Source of the DNA: Kribbella steppae
GTDB taxonomy: Bacteria; Actinomycetota; Actinomycetes; Propionibacteriales; Kribbellaceae
NCBI RefSeq assembly: GCF_004342025.1
Contig: NZ_SLWN01000022.1
Span: 44,205-108,204 of the forward strand
Reading direction: 5' to 3'
DNA length: 64,000 nt
A program made the position numbers and the translations under genes. Positions 44,117 through 52,533 of this stretch are shown in pieces. Every line of letters starts with the position of its first letter. The first letter of the stretch is position 1. The notes beneath the pieces were generated by a model. The model was not told the DNA's origin and did no database searches. It saw nothing but the letters and a program-made list of their open reading frames with translations.

Positions 44117-45322
44117 GTGCCGGCACTCACCGGACGGATCAGCACGCCCACTACCAACTACGCAGCGGTACTGCGTACTCCCGGGGCGTGGAAGTTCTAC
44201 CTAGCGGCGGTACCGGCTCGCATCGGGATCGCCATGACCAGTCTGGGCATCGTCTGGCTGGTCCACGGATTCACAGGGTCGTACGCCGCAGCCGGCAGCG
44301 TGACAGGTGGCTATGCAGTCGCCGAGGCGTTGGCGGGCCCACAGGTGGCACGCCTGATCGACCGCTTCGGTCAGACCCGCATGCTCCCGATCACGGTCCT
44401 GGTCCATGCGGCAGCAGTCGCTATTCTGATCGGCCTGACTGTCTCGCGGGCATCACTGTGGTCGCTCATTGCTGCTGGAGTCTTGGCAGGCGCGTCACTG
44501 CCACAAATAGGTGCGCAGACCGCGGCCCGCTGGTCGCATGCACTCCGTGGCACTCCGCTGCTCTCGTCTGCCTTCGCCTTGGAGTCCCTGAGTGTCGGGA
44601 TCGCCTTCCTGGTCGGCCCGGCGCTGATCGGAACGGTCAGCTCGCTCGGCGGCCCTGTGGCCGGTTCGGTGCTGGCAACCAGCCTGGTTCTGTCCGGCTG
44701 TCTCGCACTGGCCGCACAACGCAGTACGGCGCCACCGCAGGCCAGGCGTGATCGCGTCAAGAGCCCGGATCGCCTGCTGCACAAGGGTTTTCTCGCATTG
44801 GCCGGCACCAATGTCGGTATCGGACTGTTCTTCGGAAGCATGCAGGTCTCCGTGACCGCGTACGCCGTCGATCGCGGCACAGCGTCGCTCGCCGGTCCCC
44901 TCTACAGCATCACCAGTCTGGTCGGCCTCTTCGCCGGACTCGCCTACGGTGCGCGGCGCTGGCGCATGCCCGCCCGGAGCCAGTTCGTACTGGTCCTCGC
45001 CGGACTCAGCATCAGCACATTGCCGTTGCTGATGGTCGAGAACCCGTGGGCTGTTGGCTTTGCGCTAGCACTACCCGGTCTTGCCATCGCTCCGTTCCAG
45101 ACGCTGTCGTCAGTGCTCGCCGAGTCGGAGCTTGACTCCGCCGTACTCGTCCAAGGCTTCACCTGGCTGAACTCAGGCAGTGCAGCCGGCATCGCACTAG
45201 GTGCGGCGTTCGCAGGCCGCGCCGTAGACGCCTATACCGCCCACTACGGCTTCGCGGTCGCCCTACTTGCCGCCCTGACCGCAACCGCGATGGCGGTGGT
45301 GGTCAAGGTCAGCGGTAGGTGA
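44117..45322 (+). CDS. MFS transporter
   Basis: The 401-residue protein has about 12 membrane helices and the MFS cytoplasmic signature between helices 2 and 3 (VARLIDRFGQTRMLPITVLV), consistent with an efflux-type transporter. GTG at 44117 is chosen because AAGG lies upstream and the first helix region (WKFYLAAVPARIGIAMTSL) follows a short cytoplasmic tail. Its last 14 bases overlap the convergent AraC gene. Confidence 0.88.
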   Translation: MPALTGRISTPTTNYAAVLRTPGAWKFYLAAVPARIGIAMTSLGIVWLVHGFTGSYAAAGSVTGGYAVAEALAGPQVARLIDRFGQTRMLPITVLVHAAAVAILIGLTVSRASLWSLIAAGVLAGASLPQIGAQTAARWSHALRGTPLLSSAFALESLSVGIAFLVGPALIGTVSSLGGPVAGSVLATSLVLSGCLALAAQRSTAPPQARRDRVKSPDRLLHKGFLALAGTNVGIGLFFGSMQVSVTAYAVDRGTASLAGPLYSITSLVGLFAGLAYGARRWRMPARSQFVLVLAGLSISTLPLLMVENPWAVGFALALPGLAIAPFQTLSSVLAESELDSAVLVQGFTWLNSGSAAGIALGAAFAGRAVDAYTAHYGFAVALLAALTATAMAVVVKVSGR

Positions 45323-46130
45323 TCTGGCGTTCAGCGGCGGCGCGGGCGGCGTACTCGGCCGGGGTGAGGCCGATCTGCTGCTTGAACTCCTTGGAGAAAT
45401 GGGCCTGGTCGAAGTACCCGAGTGATGCCGACAGGTCGGCCAGCTCGGCGACCTGGCCCTGCGCCAGCAGTTCGGCGCCGTCGTGGAGGCGGTAGCGTCG
45501 AAGGACCCATTTCGGGCCGACTCCGACGTACCGCCGGAAGAGTCGTTGCAGCGTGCGGATCGGGATGCCGAACCGTTCGGTGATCTGGTCCACCCGCGCC
45601 ACCGAACGATCCGACGCCATCGCCGAGACGATCTCCCGGACCAGCTCGTACGACGGGTCGGGCGGCGCGAGGTGATCGCGCAAGAACGCCTCGAACACGG
45701 CACGACGCCGTACGTCGGAATCCGCCGCGAACATCAGGTCCGCCAGCCGATCGCCGTCCGGGAACACCGCGGTCAACGGCAGCACCTGGTCGCGGAACGA
45801 CGCCACGTCCAGACCGGTCACCGCACCGAACCCACCGGCCCAGAACTTGACCCCGAACGCGCGGCCGCGACCGGCCAGCTCGCGCTCGAACTTGCGCGTG
45901 CAGACCCCGTTCACGAATGCGCCGCCCGGCTGCTCGAACGTGACGTTGACACTCGGGAACGGCAGCACCTCGGCCGTGTACGGCTCGTCCAGGTCCCACT
46001 CGACGATCCAGTACCACTCGACGAACCGGCCGACCTCGGGCCCGGCGGCGAGCCGGCTCAGCGTCCGGTGCCGGGCCTGCTCCCGCGGATGCAGGATGCC
46101 CTTCTCGCTCTCGGACGGCGATGTGCTCAC
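45309..46130 (-). CDS. AraC family transcriptional regulator
   Basis: The 273-residue protein has an N-terminal ligand domain (GRFVEWYWIVEWDLDEPYTA, then LPFPSVNVTFEQPGGAFVN) and a C-terminal AraC double helix-turn-helix (about 180-265; VARVDQITERFGIPIRTLQR, then SLGYFDQAHFSKEFKQQIGL and TPAEYAARA). Its target may be the divergent VOC gene at 46188 or the adjacent MFS gene. It is 57 bp from the VOC gene. Confidence 0.9.
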   Translation of the reverse strand: MSTSPSESEKGILHPREQARHRTLSRLAAGPEVGRFVEWYWIVEWDLDEPYTAEVLPFPSVNVTFEQPGGAFVNGVCTRKFERELAGRGRAFGVKFWAGGFGAVTGLDVASFRDQVLPLTAVFPDGDRLADLMFAADSDVRRRAVFEAFLRDHLAPPDPSYELVREIVSAMASDRSVARVDQITERFGIPIRTLQRLFRRYVGVGPKWVLRRYRLHDGAELLAQGQVAELADLSASLGYFDQAHFSKEFKQQIGLTPAEYAARAAAERQITYR

Positions 46131-46187
46131 ACTGGCTGTCGCTTTCTTACAAGACCGGTACGGCGCTCGCCGCGTTGACTAAGAGTC

Positions 46188-46673
46188 ATGACGACGAACA
46201 CGGTAAACCCCATCCCCGACGGTTATCACTCGCTGACCCCGTACCTCGCCGTACCGGACGGTCCGAAGGCGATCGAGTTCTACCAATCGGTGTTCGGGGC
46301 CGAGGTGATCAGCCGGCAGGACCTGCCGGACGGGCGGGTCGGTCAGGCGGAGCTGAAGTTCGGGAACTCGATGCTGCAGCTGAGCGACCAGATGCCACAG
46401 ATCGGGCTGCGGGCGCCGAACGGCGAGTGGGTGCACTCGTCGCTGGTGCACTACGTGCCGGACGTGGACGCGACGTACGCGAAGGCGGTCGCGGCCGGGG
46501 CGAAGCCGGTGGAAGAGGTACAGACCTTCATGACCGGCGACCGCTACGGCACTGTGATCGACCCGTTCGGTCATCGCTGGGCGATCCTGACGAAGGTCGA
46601 GGACGTGTCGCGGGAGGAAGCGGATCGACGGGTGAAGGAATGGCTGGCCTCCGACCCGGAGGAGCTGCAGTAG
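46188..46673 (+). CDS. VOC family protein (PhnB/glyoxalase-like)
   Basis: The 161-residue protein begins MTTNTVNPIPDGYHSLTPYL and carries PKAIEFYQSVFGAEVISRQD and KPVEEVQTFMTGDRYGTVID, followed by PFGHRWAILT. This is the PhnB/YdhR branch with two beta-alpha-beta units. Its function is not known. It is divergent from the AraC gene. Confidence 0.85.
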   Translation: MTTNTVNPIPDGYHSLTPYLAVPDGPKAIEFYQSVFGAEVISRQDLPDGRVGQAELKFGNSMLQLSDQMPQIGLRAPNGEWVHSSLVHYVPDVDATYAKAVAAGAKPVEEVQTFMTGDRYGTVIDPFGHRWAILTKVEDVSREEADRRVKEWLASDPEELQ

Positions 46674-46800
46674 GCGGTCTGGGCGGCGCTGAAGCCGAGG
46701 CGGTGCCAGTGGGACCGACACAACCCTCGCACGTCGACGCCGCGCTGAAGGGCGCGCTGACCTGCGAGCTCAGGTCTCCTTGCAGTGCAAGGATGCCGTC

Positions 46801-47496
46801 ATGGACCCCACCGCCGTCTTCGCCTGGCGCCGACTGACGCGGGCTGTCGTCTACGCGGTTGTCGTCGCGATCCCGCTGGCGATGCTGGCGTTCCTCGTCC
46901 GCACCAAGTACGACCCGCTGGTGACCCTCGACCAGGACCTCATCTTCGCCGCAACCGACTACACCCGCGGCCACCCACGGTTCCGGTCGTTCGTCGAGAC
47001 GTGGGAGGCGATCAGCCAGCCCTGGGTGATGTTCCTGTTCCTGGGCCTGCCGGTGAGCCTCTACGTCTGGTTCGGCAAGCACCTGCGGACGCGGGCCTGG
47101 TGGGCGCTGGCGACGATGGCCGCCGGCTGGGGCATCGCGGGTGTGCTCAAGCTTCTCGTACGCCGTGCCCGTCCCGAGATCGACGACCCGATCGCCCAGC
47201 ACGCCGGGTTCTCCTTCCCGTCCGGTCACGCCACCAACAACGCCATCGTCGTCACCGTGGTCGTGCTGTTGATATGGCCACTCGTGGGTACCGGGGTCCG
47301 GAGGCTGCTGGTCGGCCTCGGTGCGGTCTGGGTGATCGTGACGTGTGCCGACAGGCTCTATGCGGGCGCCCATTTCCTGTCCGACGTCACGGCCGGTGTG
47401 TTGCTCGGGTGCGGGCTGACGGCCGCGTCGTACGCGGGCTATCTGGGCTGGAGGCCGCCAACCCCCACCGACAGCACGACGAAAGGTTCCGACTGA
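46801..47496 (+). CDS. PAP2 family phosphatase (first copy)
   Basis: The 231-residue integral membrane protein has six predicted helices and the acid-phosphatase motifs KLLVRRARPE, FSFPSGHATNN and RLYAGAHFLSDV. It removes phosphate from lipid phosphates such as phosphatidic or undecaprenyl diphosphate. Its stop overlaps the start of a second PAP2 gene (TGATG), so both are co-expressed. ATG at 46801 has AAGG nine bases upstream. Confidence 0.9.
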   Translation: MDPTAVFAWRRLTRAVVYAVVVAIPLAMLAFLVRTKYDPLVTLDQDLIFAATDYTRGHPRFRSFVETWEAISQPWVMFLFLGLPVSLYVWFGKHLRTRAWWALATMAAGWGIAGVLKLLVRRARPEIDDPIAQHAGFSFPSGHATNNAIVVTVVVLLIWPLVGTGVRRLLVGLGAVWVIVTCADRLYAGAHFLSDVTAGVLLGCGLTAASYAGYLGWRPPTPTDSTTKGSD

Positions 47497-48203
47497 TGGC
47501 GTTCCTCACCCGCTGGCAGGAAGACACGTCCCGACCCACCGCCAGGGAGGCGGGCCGTGACCTGGTCGTCCGCGCACTCGCCCCTCTCGTGGTGTGGTGG
47601 TTGGTCGTGGTCGGGATGGGCTGGCTCCTCACCGACGGTCCGGCGAAGGACCTGGGCGTCTCCGAGGGCAGCGTCAGCAAGAGCTTGGAGTCGTCACGCA
47701 CGGCGTTCGGTGACGCGGTCACACTCTTCTTCTCGTGGACGGGCGCGACGGTCAGCATCATCGGCGTGTGCCTGGTCGTGGTCGTGCTGGTCTGGCGGCG
47801 GACCAAGCAGTGGTGGTACGCGGTCGTGCCGCTCATCGCTATCAGCCTGCAGGGGATCGTCTTCTTCTTCACCCAGCTCCTCATCCCCCGCGAGCGCCCG
47901 GACGTCGGGAAGCTGGACGAGTCGGCGCCGACCTCCAGCTTCCCGAGCGGGCACACCGGTGCCGCGACCGCGCTGTACTTCACGCTGGGGCTGATGGCCC
48001 TGCGGATCACGAACCCGGTGCTCCGCAGCGTGGTGGTCAGCGTGTGCCTGGCGATCCCGTTGCTCGTCGCGACGGCACGGCTCTACCGGGGTATGCACCT
48101 CGTCAGCGACGTGGTGGTGGCCATCGTCAACGGCTCGGTGGCGGCCCTGCTCGCCTGGTGCTGGCTGCGTCGCGACGATGTGGAGGATCAGACGCGCGCG
48201 TAG
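47496..48203 (+). CDS. PAP2 family phosphatase (second copy)
   Basis: The 235-residue membrane phosphatase has the three motifs LLIPRERPDVGK, SSFPSGHTGAATAL and RLYRGMHLVSDV. It is a diverged neighbour of the preceding gene, not a recent duplicate. It has a longer N-terminal arm (MAFLTRWQEDTSRPTAREAG). It overlaps the convergent DUF1206 gene by 16 bp. Confidence 0.9.
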   Translation: MAFLTRWQEDTSRPTAREAGRDLVVRALAPLVVWWLVVVGMGWLLTDGPAKDLGVSEGSVSKSLESSRTAFGDAVTLFFSWTGATVSIIGVCLVVVVLVWRRTKQWWYAVVPLIAISLQGIVFFFTQLLIPRERPDVGKLDESAPTSSFPSGHTGAATALYFTLGLMALRITNPVLRSVVVSVCLAIPLLVATARLYRGMHLVSDVVVAIVNGSVAALLAWCWLRRDDVEDQTRA

Positions 48204-48997
48204 CGGGCACGCGCGAAGGAGTACACGCCGTACGCCGCCAGGCCGAGCGCGATGCCGAGCAGGATGACCGTGCCGGCGGGCAGGTCCAGCATCGAGCGGA
48301 GCCCCCCGTCCAGGCCGGTAGCCTTGCCCGCGCGCTGCTGGATCGCTGCCGTGATGAAGAGGATGCCCACGGCCGCCAGTGCGATGCCCTTGCCGATGTA
48401 GCCGACCCTGGCGGCGATGACCACAGACCGACCCGGGTGCTCCTGCAGGTCCCCGAGGAACCGTTTCCGCCAACCCTTGTGCACGTGGTAGGCGGCGATG
48501 CCGATGATGGCGACGCCGACCAGACCGACGAGCACCCGGCCACCCGGTGCCTCCATCAGGGTTACCGTGAATTCCGTGGTCTGCTGGTTGCTCGACGTAC
48601 TACCGCCCGAGGCGAACGTGAAGGACATCCAGGCGAGCGCGCTGTACACCACGAGCTTGCCGCCGGCCTTCGCCTTGTCGGACGCCTCGTGCCGGGTGAC
48701 GAGCTCGGTGAGCTGCCAGAGGGCGAGCAGGGTGAACCCAGCCGCGATCACCCAGAGCAGGACCTGGCCCAACGGCTCCTCGGCGAGTGTCGCCAGCGCA
48801 CCCGACTGACTCGCCTCCTGTCCGCCGCCGCCGAGAGCGATCCGTGCGGTCAGGTAGGCGAGCAGCAGGTGCAGGACCCCGCTGGCGCCGTAGCCGAGGC
48901 GAGCCCCCCACTCGACCACGGGATGGTCACCGGCCTTGGCTGCGGCCCTCTTCGCCTCGCCGCTCACCTCGCCGGCCCGATCGCCGCTGCTGTTCAT
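48188..48997 (-). CDS. DUF1206 membrane protein
   Basis: The 269-residue protein contains about six membrane helices in three similar pairs. Repeats appear as ARLGYGASGVLHLLLAYLTA, GKLVVYSALAWMSF and ARVGYIGKGIALAAVGILF. That is the DUF1206 layout. Function is unknown; it is grouped with lipid phosphatases and a lipid kinase. ATG at 48995-48997. Confidence 0.88.
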   Translation of the reverse strand: MNSSGDRAGEVSGEAKRAAAKAGDHPVVEWGARLGYGASGVLHLLLAYLTARIALGGGGQEASQSGALATLAEEPLGQVLLWVIAAGFTLLALWQLTELVTRHEASDKAKAGGKLVVYSALAWMSFTFASGGSTSSNQQTTEFTVTLMEAPGGRVLVGLVGVAIIGIAAYHVHKGWRKRFLGDLQEHPGRSVVIAARVGYIGKGIALAAVGILFITAAIQQRAGKATGLDGGLRSMLDLPAGTVILLGIALGLAAYGVYSFARARYARV

Positions 48998-49072
48998 GAT
49001 TTCTCCCCTCGCCTACGTGTACCCAGCCACCGCCGCTGGTAAGCCTCGTAGGCGGCGTGCAACAGTACGCGG

Positions 49073-50026
49073 GTGAACGCTAGGGGTCCTCAGGTCGTCG
49101 TCGTCGTCAACCCGACGAAGGTCGACCTCGCCGAGGTGCGCGAGGTTCTCCAGGACGCGGCCACAGCGGCGGGCGTCGAGGCGCCGACGCTGGTCGAGAC
49201 GACCGAGGACGATCCGGGCTTCGGCCAGACGCGCGAGGCCGTTCGCGACGGCGCCGGTCTGGTGTGCGCCCTCGGGGGCGACGGGACCGTCCGGGCGGTG
49301 GCGCAGGAGCTCGTCGGCACCGGCGTCCCGCTGGGTCTCCTTCCAGGCGGTACCGGGAACCTGTTGGCCCGCAACCTCGGCCTCCCGATCGACTCCCTGG
49401 CCGCCGCGGCCGCCGCGGCCTTCTCCGGTCAGGACCGCACGATCGATGTCGGATGGTTGGTCGTCGACCCCGACGAGAGCCAGCGCGCTGGTGACCTGCG
49501 CACCGGCGCGGGCAACGTCCACTGCTTCACCGTCATGGCTGGGGTCGGTTTCGACGCCCAGATCATGAATGACGCGCCCGAGGGCGTGAAGGACAAGGCC
49601 GGCTGGGCGGCGTACGTCGCCAGCGGCGGCACACACCTGAACGACGACCCGTTCACGCTCGACCTGGTGGTGGATGGGCGCACCGCGGCCACCGGCCAGG
49701 CCCGCACAGTCGTGGTCGGCAACTGCGGCGAGCTCACCGGCGGCATGGTGCTGCTGCCCGATGCCGAGGTCGATGATGCCTGGCTGGACGTGGCGACGGT
49801 CAGCCCCGAGAGCCTGACCGAGTGGATCGGGGTGGCCTCGCGGGTGCTGGGCGACCGGGGCGACGGACCGTCGCTCCAGCGTGATCGGGGTCGTGACCTC
49901 ACGGTGCGAGTCGACCCGCCACAGCTGTGCGAGGTCGACGGTGACGTGCTTACCGAGGCAGGCCTGCTGCGCTTCGCAGTGCAGCCGGCCTGCCTCGTGG
50001 TACGCGTCGGACGAGACAGCGCCTGA
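49073..50026 (+). CDS. Diacylglycerol kinase family lipid kinase
   Basis: The 317-residue protein has the DAGK catalytic core: QVVVVVNPTKVDLAEV at the start, LGGDGTVRAVAQELVGTGVP, then LLPGGTGNLLARNLGLPIDS. The C-terminal half is the beta-sandwich domain (VGNCGELTGGMVLLPDAEVD). It phosphorylates diacylglycerol or a related lipid using ATP. Nearby lipid phosphatases could reverse the reaction. GTG at 49073 is the start. Confidence 0.9.
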   Translation: MNARGPQVVVVVNPTKVDLAEVREVLQDAATAAGVEAPTLVETTEDDPGFGQTREAVRDGAGLVCALGGDGTVRAVAQELVGTGVPLGLLPGGTGNLLARNLGLPIDSLAAAAAAAFSGQDRTIDVGWLVVDPDESQRAGDLRTGAGNVHCFTVMAGVGFDAQIMNDAPEGVKDKAGWAAYVASGGTHLNDDPFTLDLVVDGRTAATGQARTVVVGNCGELTGGMVLLPDAEVDDAWLDVATVSPESLTEWIGVASRVLGDRGDGPSLQRDRGRDLTVRVDPPQLCEVDGDVLTEAGLLRFAVQPACLVVRVGRDSA

Positions 50027-50109
50027 CGGCACGACGAACTACCGAACGGGGAAAGGGACAGTCGTCGCCCGCGAGATGGAGAGCAGAAAAATCAGCTGCG
50101 CCTCGGAAA

Positions 50110-50181
50110 ACGAGACTGTTCTCGTCAGAGACGAGACTGTTCTCGTCAGAGAACGAGACTGTTCTCGTCAGAGAACGAGAC
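50110..50181. repeat. Tandem 21-22 bp repeats, each an inverted repeat
   Basis: Three full units beginning CGAGACTGTTCTCGTCAGAG start at 50111, 50132 and 50154, with a fourth partial one at 50176. Each unit contains ACGAGA and TCTCGT separated by CTGT or, for the second unit, the five-base arms CGAGA and TCTCG. The period of two helical turns would put successive hairpins or operator sites on one face of the helix. The bases lie between the lipid kinase gene and purA. Confidence 0.85.
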
Positions 50182-50228
50182 AGCGGCCCGCCGGAACCGT
50201 CCCCTGCGGCAGTTTCGGCGGGCCGCTG
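50181..50228. terminator. Strong hairpin, terminator-like, upstream of purA
   Basis: CAGCGGCCCGCCG (50181-50193) and CGGCGGGCCGCTG (50216-50228) form a perfect 13-bp GC-rich stem around 22 bases. It directly follows the tandem repeats. It can end transcription of the lipid kinase gene, but has no T-run. Confidence 0.6.
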
Positions 50229-50478
50229 ACTAAGAGTGTGCACGCGATCACGGAGATTGGCAACCCGTTACTTGATGAAACGAGTACTTCAAGTGATCGT
50301 TTCTATGCTGTGGACAGTGAACGGCCGGTGGACCCGGTTCCGGTAAGCTTTGGTCGCAAGAGCCTGGATGCGTTGCCGGATGAATGTCCGGTGAACGTCT
50401 CCGGGCTTCACCGTTTCCAGCGTCGGGCCGTCGCGGAGTCGTGAGGCGCTCGGCCGGCGCGTGAAGAGGAGGGCTGAG
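50229..50478. other. Leader region of purA, no convincing gene
   Basis: The stretch between the hairpin and purA has an open plus-strand frame of 68 codons or so (from about GTG 50238 to 50444, product starting VHAITEIGNPLLDET) without a ribosome-binding site or known match. It also holds ACTTGA with TCAAGT as a 6-bp inverted repeat near 50270-50295. It probably carries the purA promoter and leader. Confidence 0.35.
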
Positions 50479-51759
50479 ATGCCCGCAATCGTGCTCGTCG
50501 GCGCCCAGTGGGGCGATGAGGGCAAAGGCAAGGCGACCGATCTGCTCGGCAACACGGGCGAGGTCATCGACTACGTGGTGAAGTTCAACGGCGGCAACAA
50601 CGCCGGCCACACGGTAGTGATCGGGACCGAGAAGTACGCACTGCACCTGCTGCCGAGCGGGATCCTCACCCCGGGTGTCACCCCGGTGATCGGCAACGGG
50701 GTCGTGGTCGACCTGAATGTGCTGTTCGAGGAGCTCGACGCGCTGCAGGCCCGTGGCGTCGACACATCCCGGCTCCTGGTCAGCGCGAGCGCTCATCTGA
50801 TTCCGCCGTACAACCGGACGCTCGACAAGGTGACCGAGCGGTTCCTCGGCAGTCGCCGGATCGGGACCACGGGTCGCGGGATCGGGCCGACGTACGCGGA
50901 CAAGATGAACCGGATCGGCATCCGGGTCCAGGATCTGTACGACGAGAAGATTCTCGAGCAGAAGGTGACCGGCGCGCTGGAGCAGAAGAACCAGCTGCTG
51001 GTGAAGGTCTACAACCGCCGCGCGGTCGAGATCGCCGAGGTGATGGACGAGTTGCTCGGGTACGCCGAACGCCTCCGGCCGATGGTGGCCGACACCAGCC
51101 TGCTGCTGAACAAGGCACTGGACGACGGCAAGACCGTGCTGATGGAGGCCGGCCAGGCGACCCTGCTGGACGTCGACCACGGCACCTACCCGTTCGTCAC
51201 CTCCTCCAACGCGATATCCGCTGGCGCGTGCACGGGCTCCGGCATCCCGCCGACCCGGATCGATCGCGTGATGGCGGTCGTCAAGGCGTACACGACCCGC
51301 GTCGGCGAGGGCCCGTTCCCGACCGAGCTGCTGGACGCGGACGGTGAGTGGCTGCGGCAGCAGGGCGCGGAGTTCGGTACGACGACCGGCCGGCCGCGCC
51401 GGTGTGGCTGGTACGACTCGGTCATCGCCCGGTACGCCGCCCGTGTCAACGGCGTCTCCGACTTCGTCCTCACCAAGCTGGACACGCTGACTGGGCGCTC
51501 GACGATCCCGGTCTGTGTCGCGTACGACGTCGGCGGCGTCCGGCACGACGAGATGCCGATGACCCAGACCGACTTCCACCACGCGGTCCCGGTCTACGAG
51601 GAGTTCGACGGCTGGTCCGACGACATCACCGGCTGCCGCAGCTTCGACGACCTGCCGAAGGAAGCCCAGAGCTACGTCCGTGCCGTCGAGTCCCTCAGCG
51701 GCGCCCGCATCTCCGCCATCGGCGTAGGCCCCGAACGCTCCCAAATCGTCCAGCTCTGA
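50479..51759 (+). CDS. purA: Adenylosuccinate synthetase
   Basis: The 426-residue enzyme starts MPAIVLVGAQWGDEGKGKAT and has the GTP loop GDEGKGK. It also contains NAGHTVVIGTEKYALHLLPS, TTGRGIGPTYADKM and GTYPFVTSSNAISAGACTGS. It joins IMP and aspartate with GTP in AMP synthesis. ATG at 50479 is chosen because GAGGAGG lies upstream and the family begins MPA. It is not in an operon with other pur genes. Confidence 0.96.
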   Translation: MPAIVLVGAQWGDEGKGKATDLLGNTGEVIDYVVKFNGGNNAGHTVVIGTEKYALHLLPSGILTPGVTPVIGNGVVVDLNVLFEELDALQARGVDTSRLLVSASAHLIPPYNRTLDKVTERFLGSRRIGTTGRGIGPTYADKMNRIGIRVQDLYDEKILEQKVTGALEQKNQLLVKVYNRRAVEIAEVMDELLGYAERLRPMVADTSLLLNKALDDGKTVLMEAGQATLLDVDHGTYPFVTSSNAISAGACTGSGIPPTRIDRVMAVVKAYTTRVGEGPFPTELLDADGEWLRQQGAEFGTTTGRPRRCGWYDSVIARYAARVNGVSDFVLTKLDTLTGRSTIPVCVAYDVGGVRHDEMPMTQTDFHHAVPVYEEFDGWSDDITGCRSFDDLPKEAQSYVRAVESLSGARISAIGVGPERSQIVQL

Positions 51760-51811
51760 CAGCACGCCACGCCGACCACCCGGGTGTTGCACTCGGGTGG
51801 TTTGCGTTGGT

Positions 51812-51839
51812 CATACCGCGGTCATACCATGACGGTATG
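51812..51839. promoter_or_regulatory. VapB-type operator over the start codon
   Basis: CATACC occurs at 51812-51817 and 51823-51828, and its complement GGTATG at 51834-51839. The starts are exactly 11 bp apart. The last element covers the ATG of the antitoxin gene (51837), so binding by the toxin-antitoxin complex would block transcription and translation of its own operon. Confidence 0.6.
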
Positions 51840-52118
51840 GCGGTCAAGAAGAAGACCCTGTCCTTCGACGAGGACCTGTGGGCAGCCGTCGAACGGCGGG
51901 CGCGCGAGGCGGAGACGACTCCGTCGGCCTACGTGAACGAGTTGGTGGCCAGGAGCGAGCGGCTGTACCGAGGTTTGCAGGCAGTGTCGGACTGGGAGTC
52001 CGAACACGGCGCACTGACCGCGGACCAACTCGATTGGGCGGACCGAGCACTGGCGGACGCTCAGCGCGAGGCGGCTGACGACGAGCCGGCGGACTCGGGT
52101 GGGAGTTCGAACGCGTGA
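51837..52118 (+). CDS. Antitoxin (ribbon-helix-helix, VapB-like)
   Basis: The 93-residue protein starts MAVKKKTLSFDEDLWAAVER, a short N-terminal strand and two helices typical of ribbon-helix-helix DNA-binding antitoxins, followed by an acidic C-terminal tail (LTADQLDWADRALADAQREA, then ADDEPADSGG) that should neutralise the toxin. It overlaps the PIN gene by four bases (ATGA-type coupling with GTGA). ATG at 51837 is inside the operator repeat. Confidence 0.82.
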   Translation: MAVKKKTLSFDEDLWAAVERRAREAETTPSAYVNELVARSERLYRGLQAVSDWESEHGALTADQLDWADRALADAQREAADDEPADSGGSSNA

Positions 52119-52522
52119 CGCGGTTGGTCTATGACGCCGGTGCGCTCGTCGCCGCCGAGCGAGACGACCCTCGGCTGTGGGCGATTCACCTCCGAGCGCT
52201 GATGCGCGGCGTCGAGCCGAGCGTTCCCGCTGCGGTGCTGGCCCAAGTCTGGCGAGGTCACAAGCAGCGCGGTCTTCGGCGGCTCATCGACGGGTGTGAG
52301 GTCGTCCCGCTCACTCAGGAACTTGCCACCAGGGTCGGTGAGTTGCTGGCCGTCGCCGATCGCGCCGATGTGGTCAATGCGCAGGTCGTGGCCTGCTGCT
52401 TCGAGTCGGCGGCAACCTGTGTGACCTCGGATCGAGGAGACATCGCGCACCTGGCGGAGGCTGCGCGCACTGGTGCGTGGCGCGGCAACACCCGTTGGAA
52501 GGTGCCGATCATCTCGCTCTGA
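52115..52522 (+). CDS. PIN-domain toxin (VapC-like)
   Basis: The 135-residue protein has a complete set of PIN-domain acidic residues: Asp7 in LVYDAGALVAAER with Glu15, Asp85 in RADVVNAQVVA and Asp106 in TCVTSDRGDIAHL. VapC toxins cut tRNA or rRNA with magnesium. The preceding antitoxin gene and shared operator support a type II toxin-antitoxin pair. Confidence 0.85.
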   Translation: MTRLVYDAGALVAAERDDPRLWAIHLRALMRGVEPSVPAAVLAQVWRGHKQRGLRRLIDGCEVVPLTQELATRVGELLAVADRADVVNAQVVACCFESAATCVTSDRGDIAHLAEAARTGAWRGNTRWKVPIISL

Positions 52523-52533
52523 TCAGGCTCGCT

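Noticed and set aside
50110..50181. Tandem repeats considered as a CRISPR array
   Set aside because: The units are contiguous at 21-22 bp with no spacers and no cas genes are near.
50229..50444. A 68-codon frame before purA
   Set aside because: No ribosome-binding site, no recognisable match and unclear start; described as leader instead.
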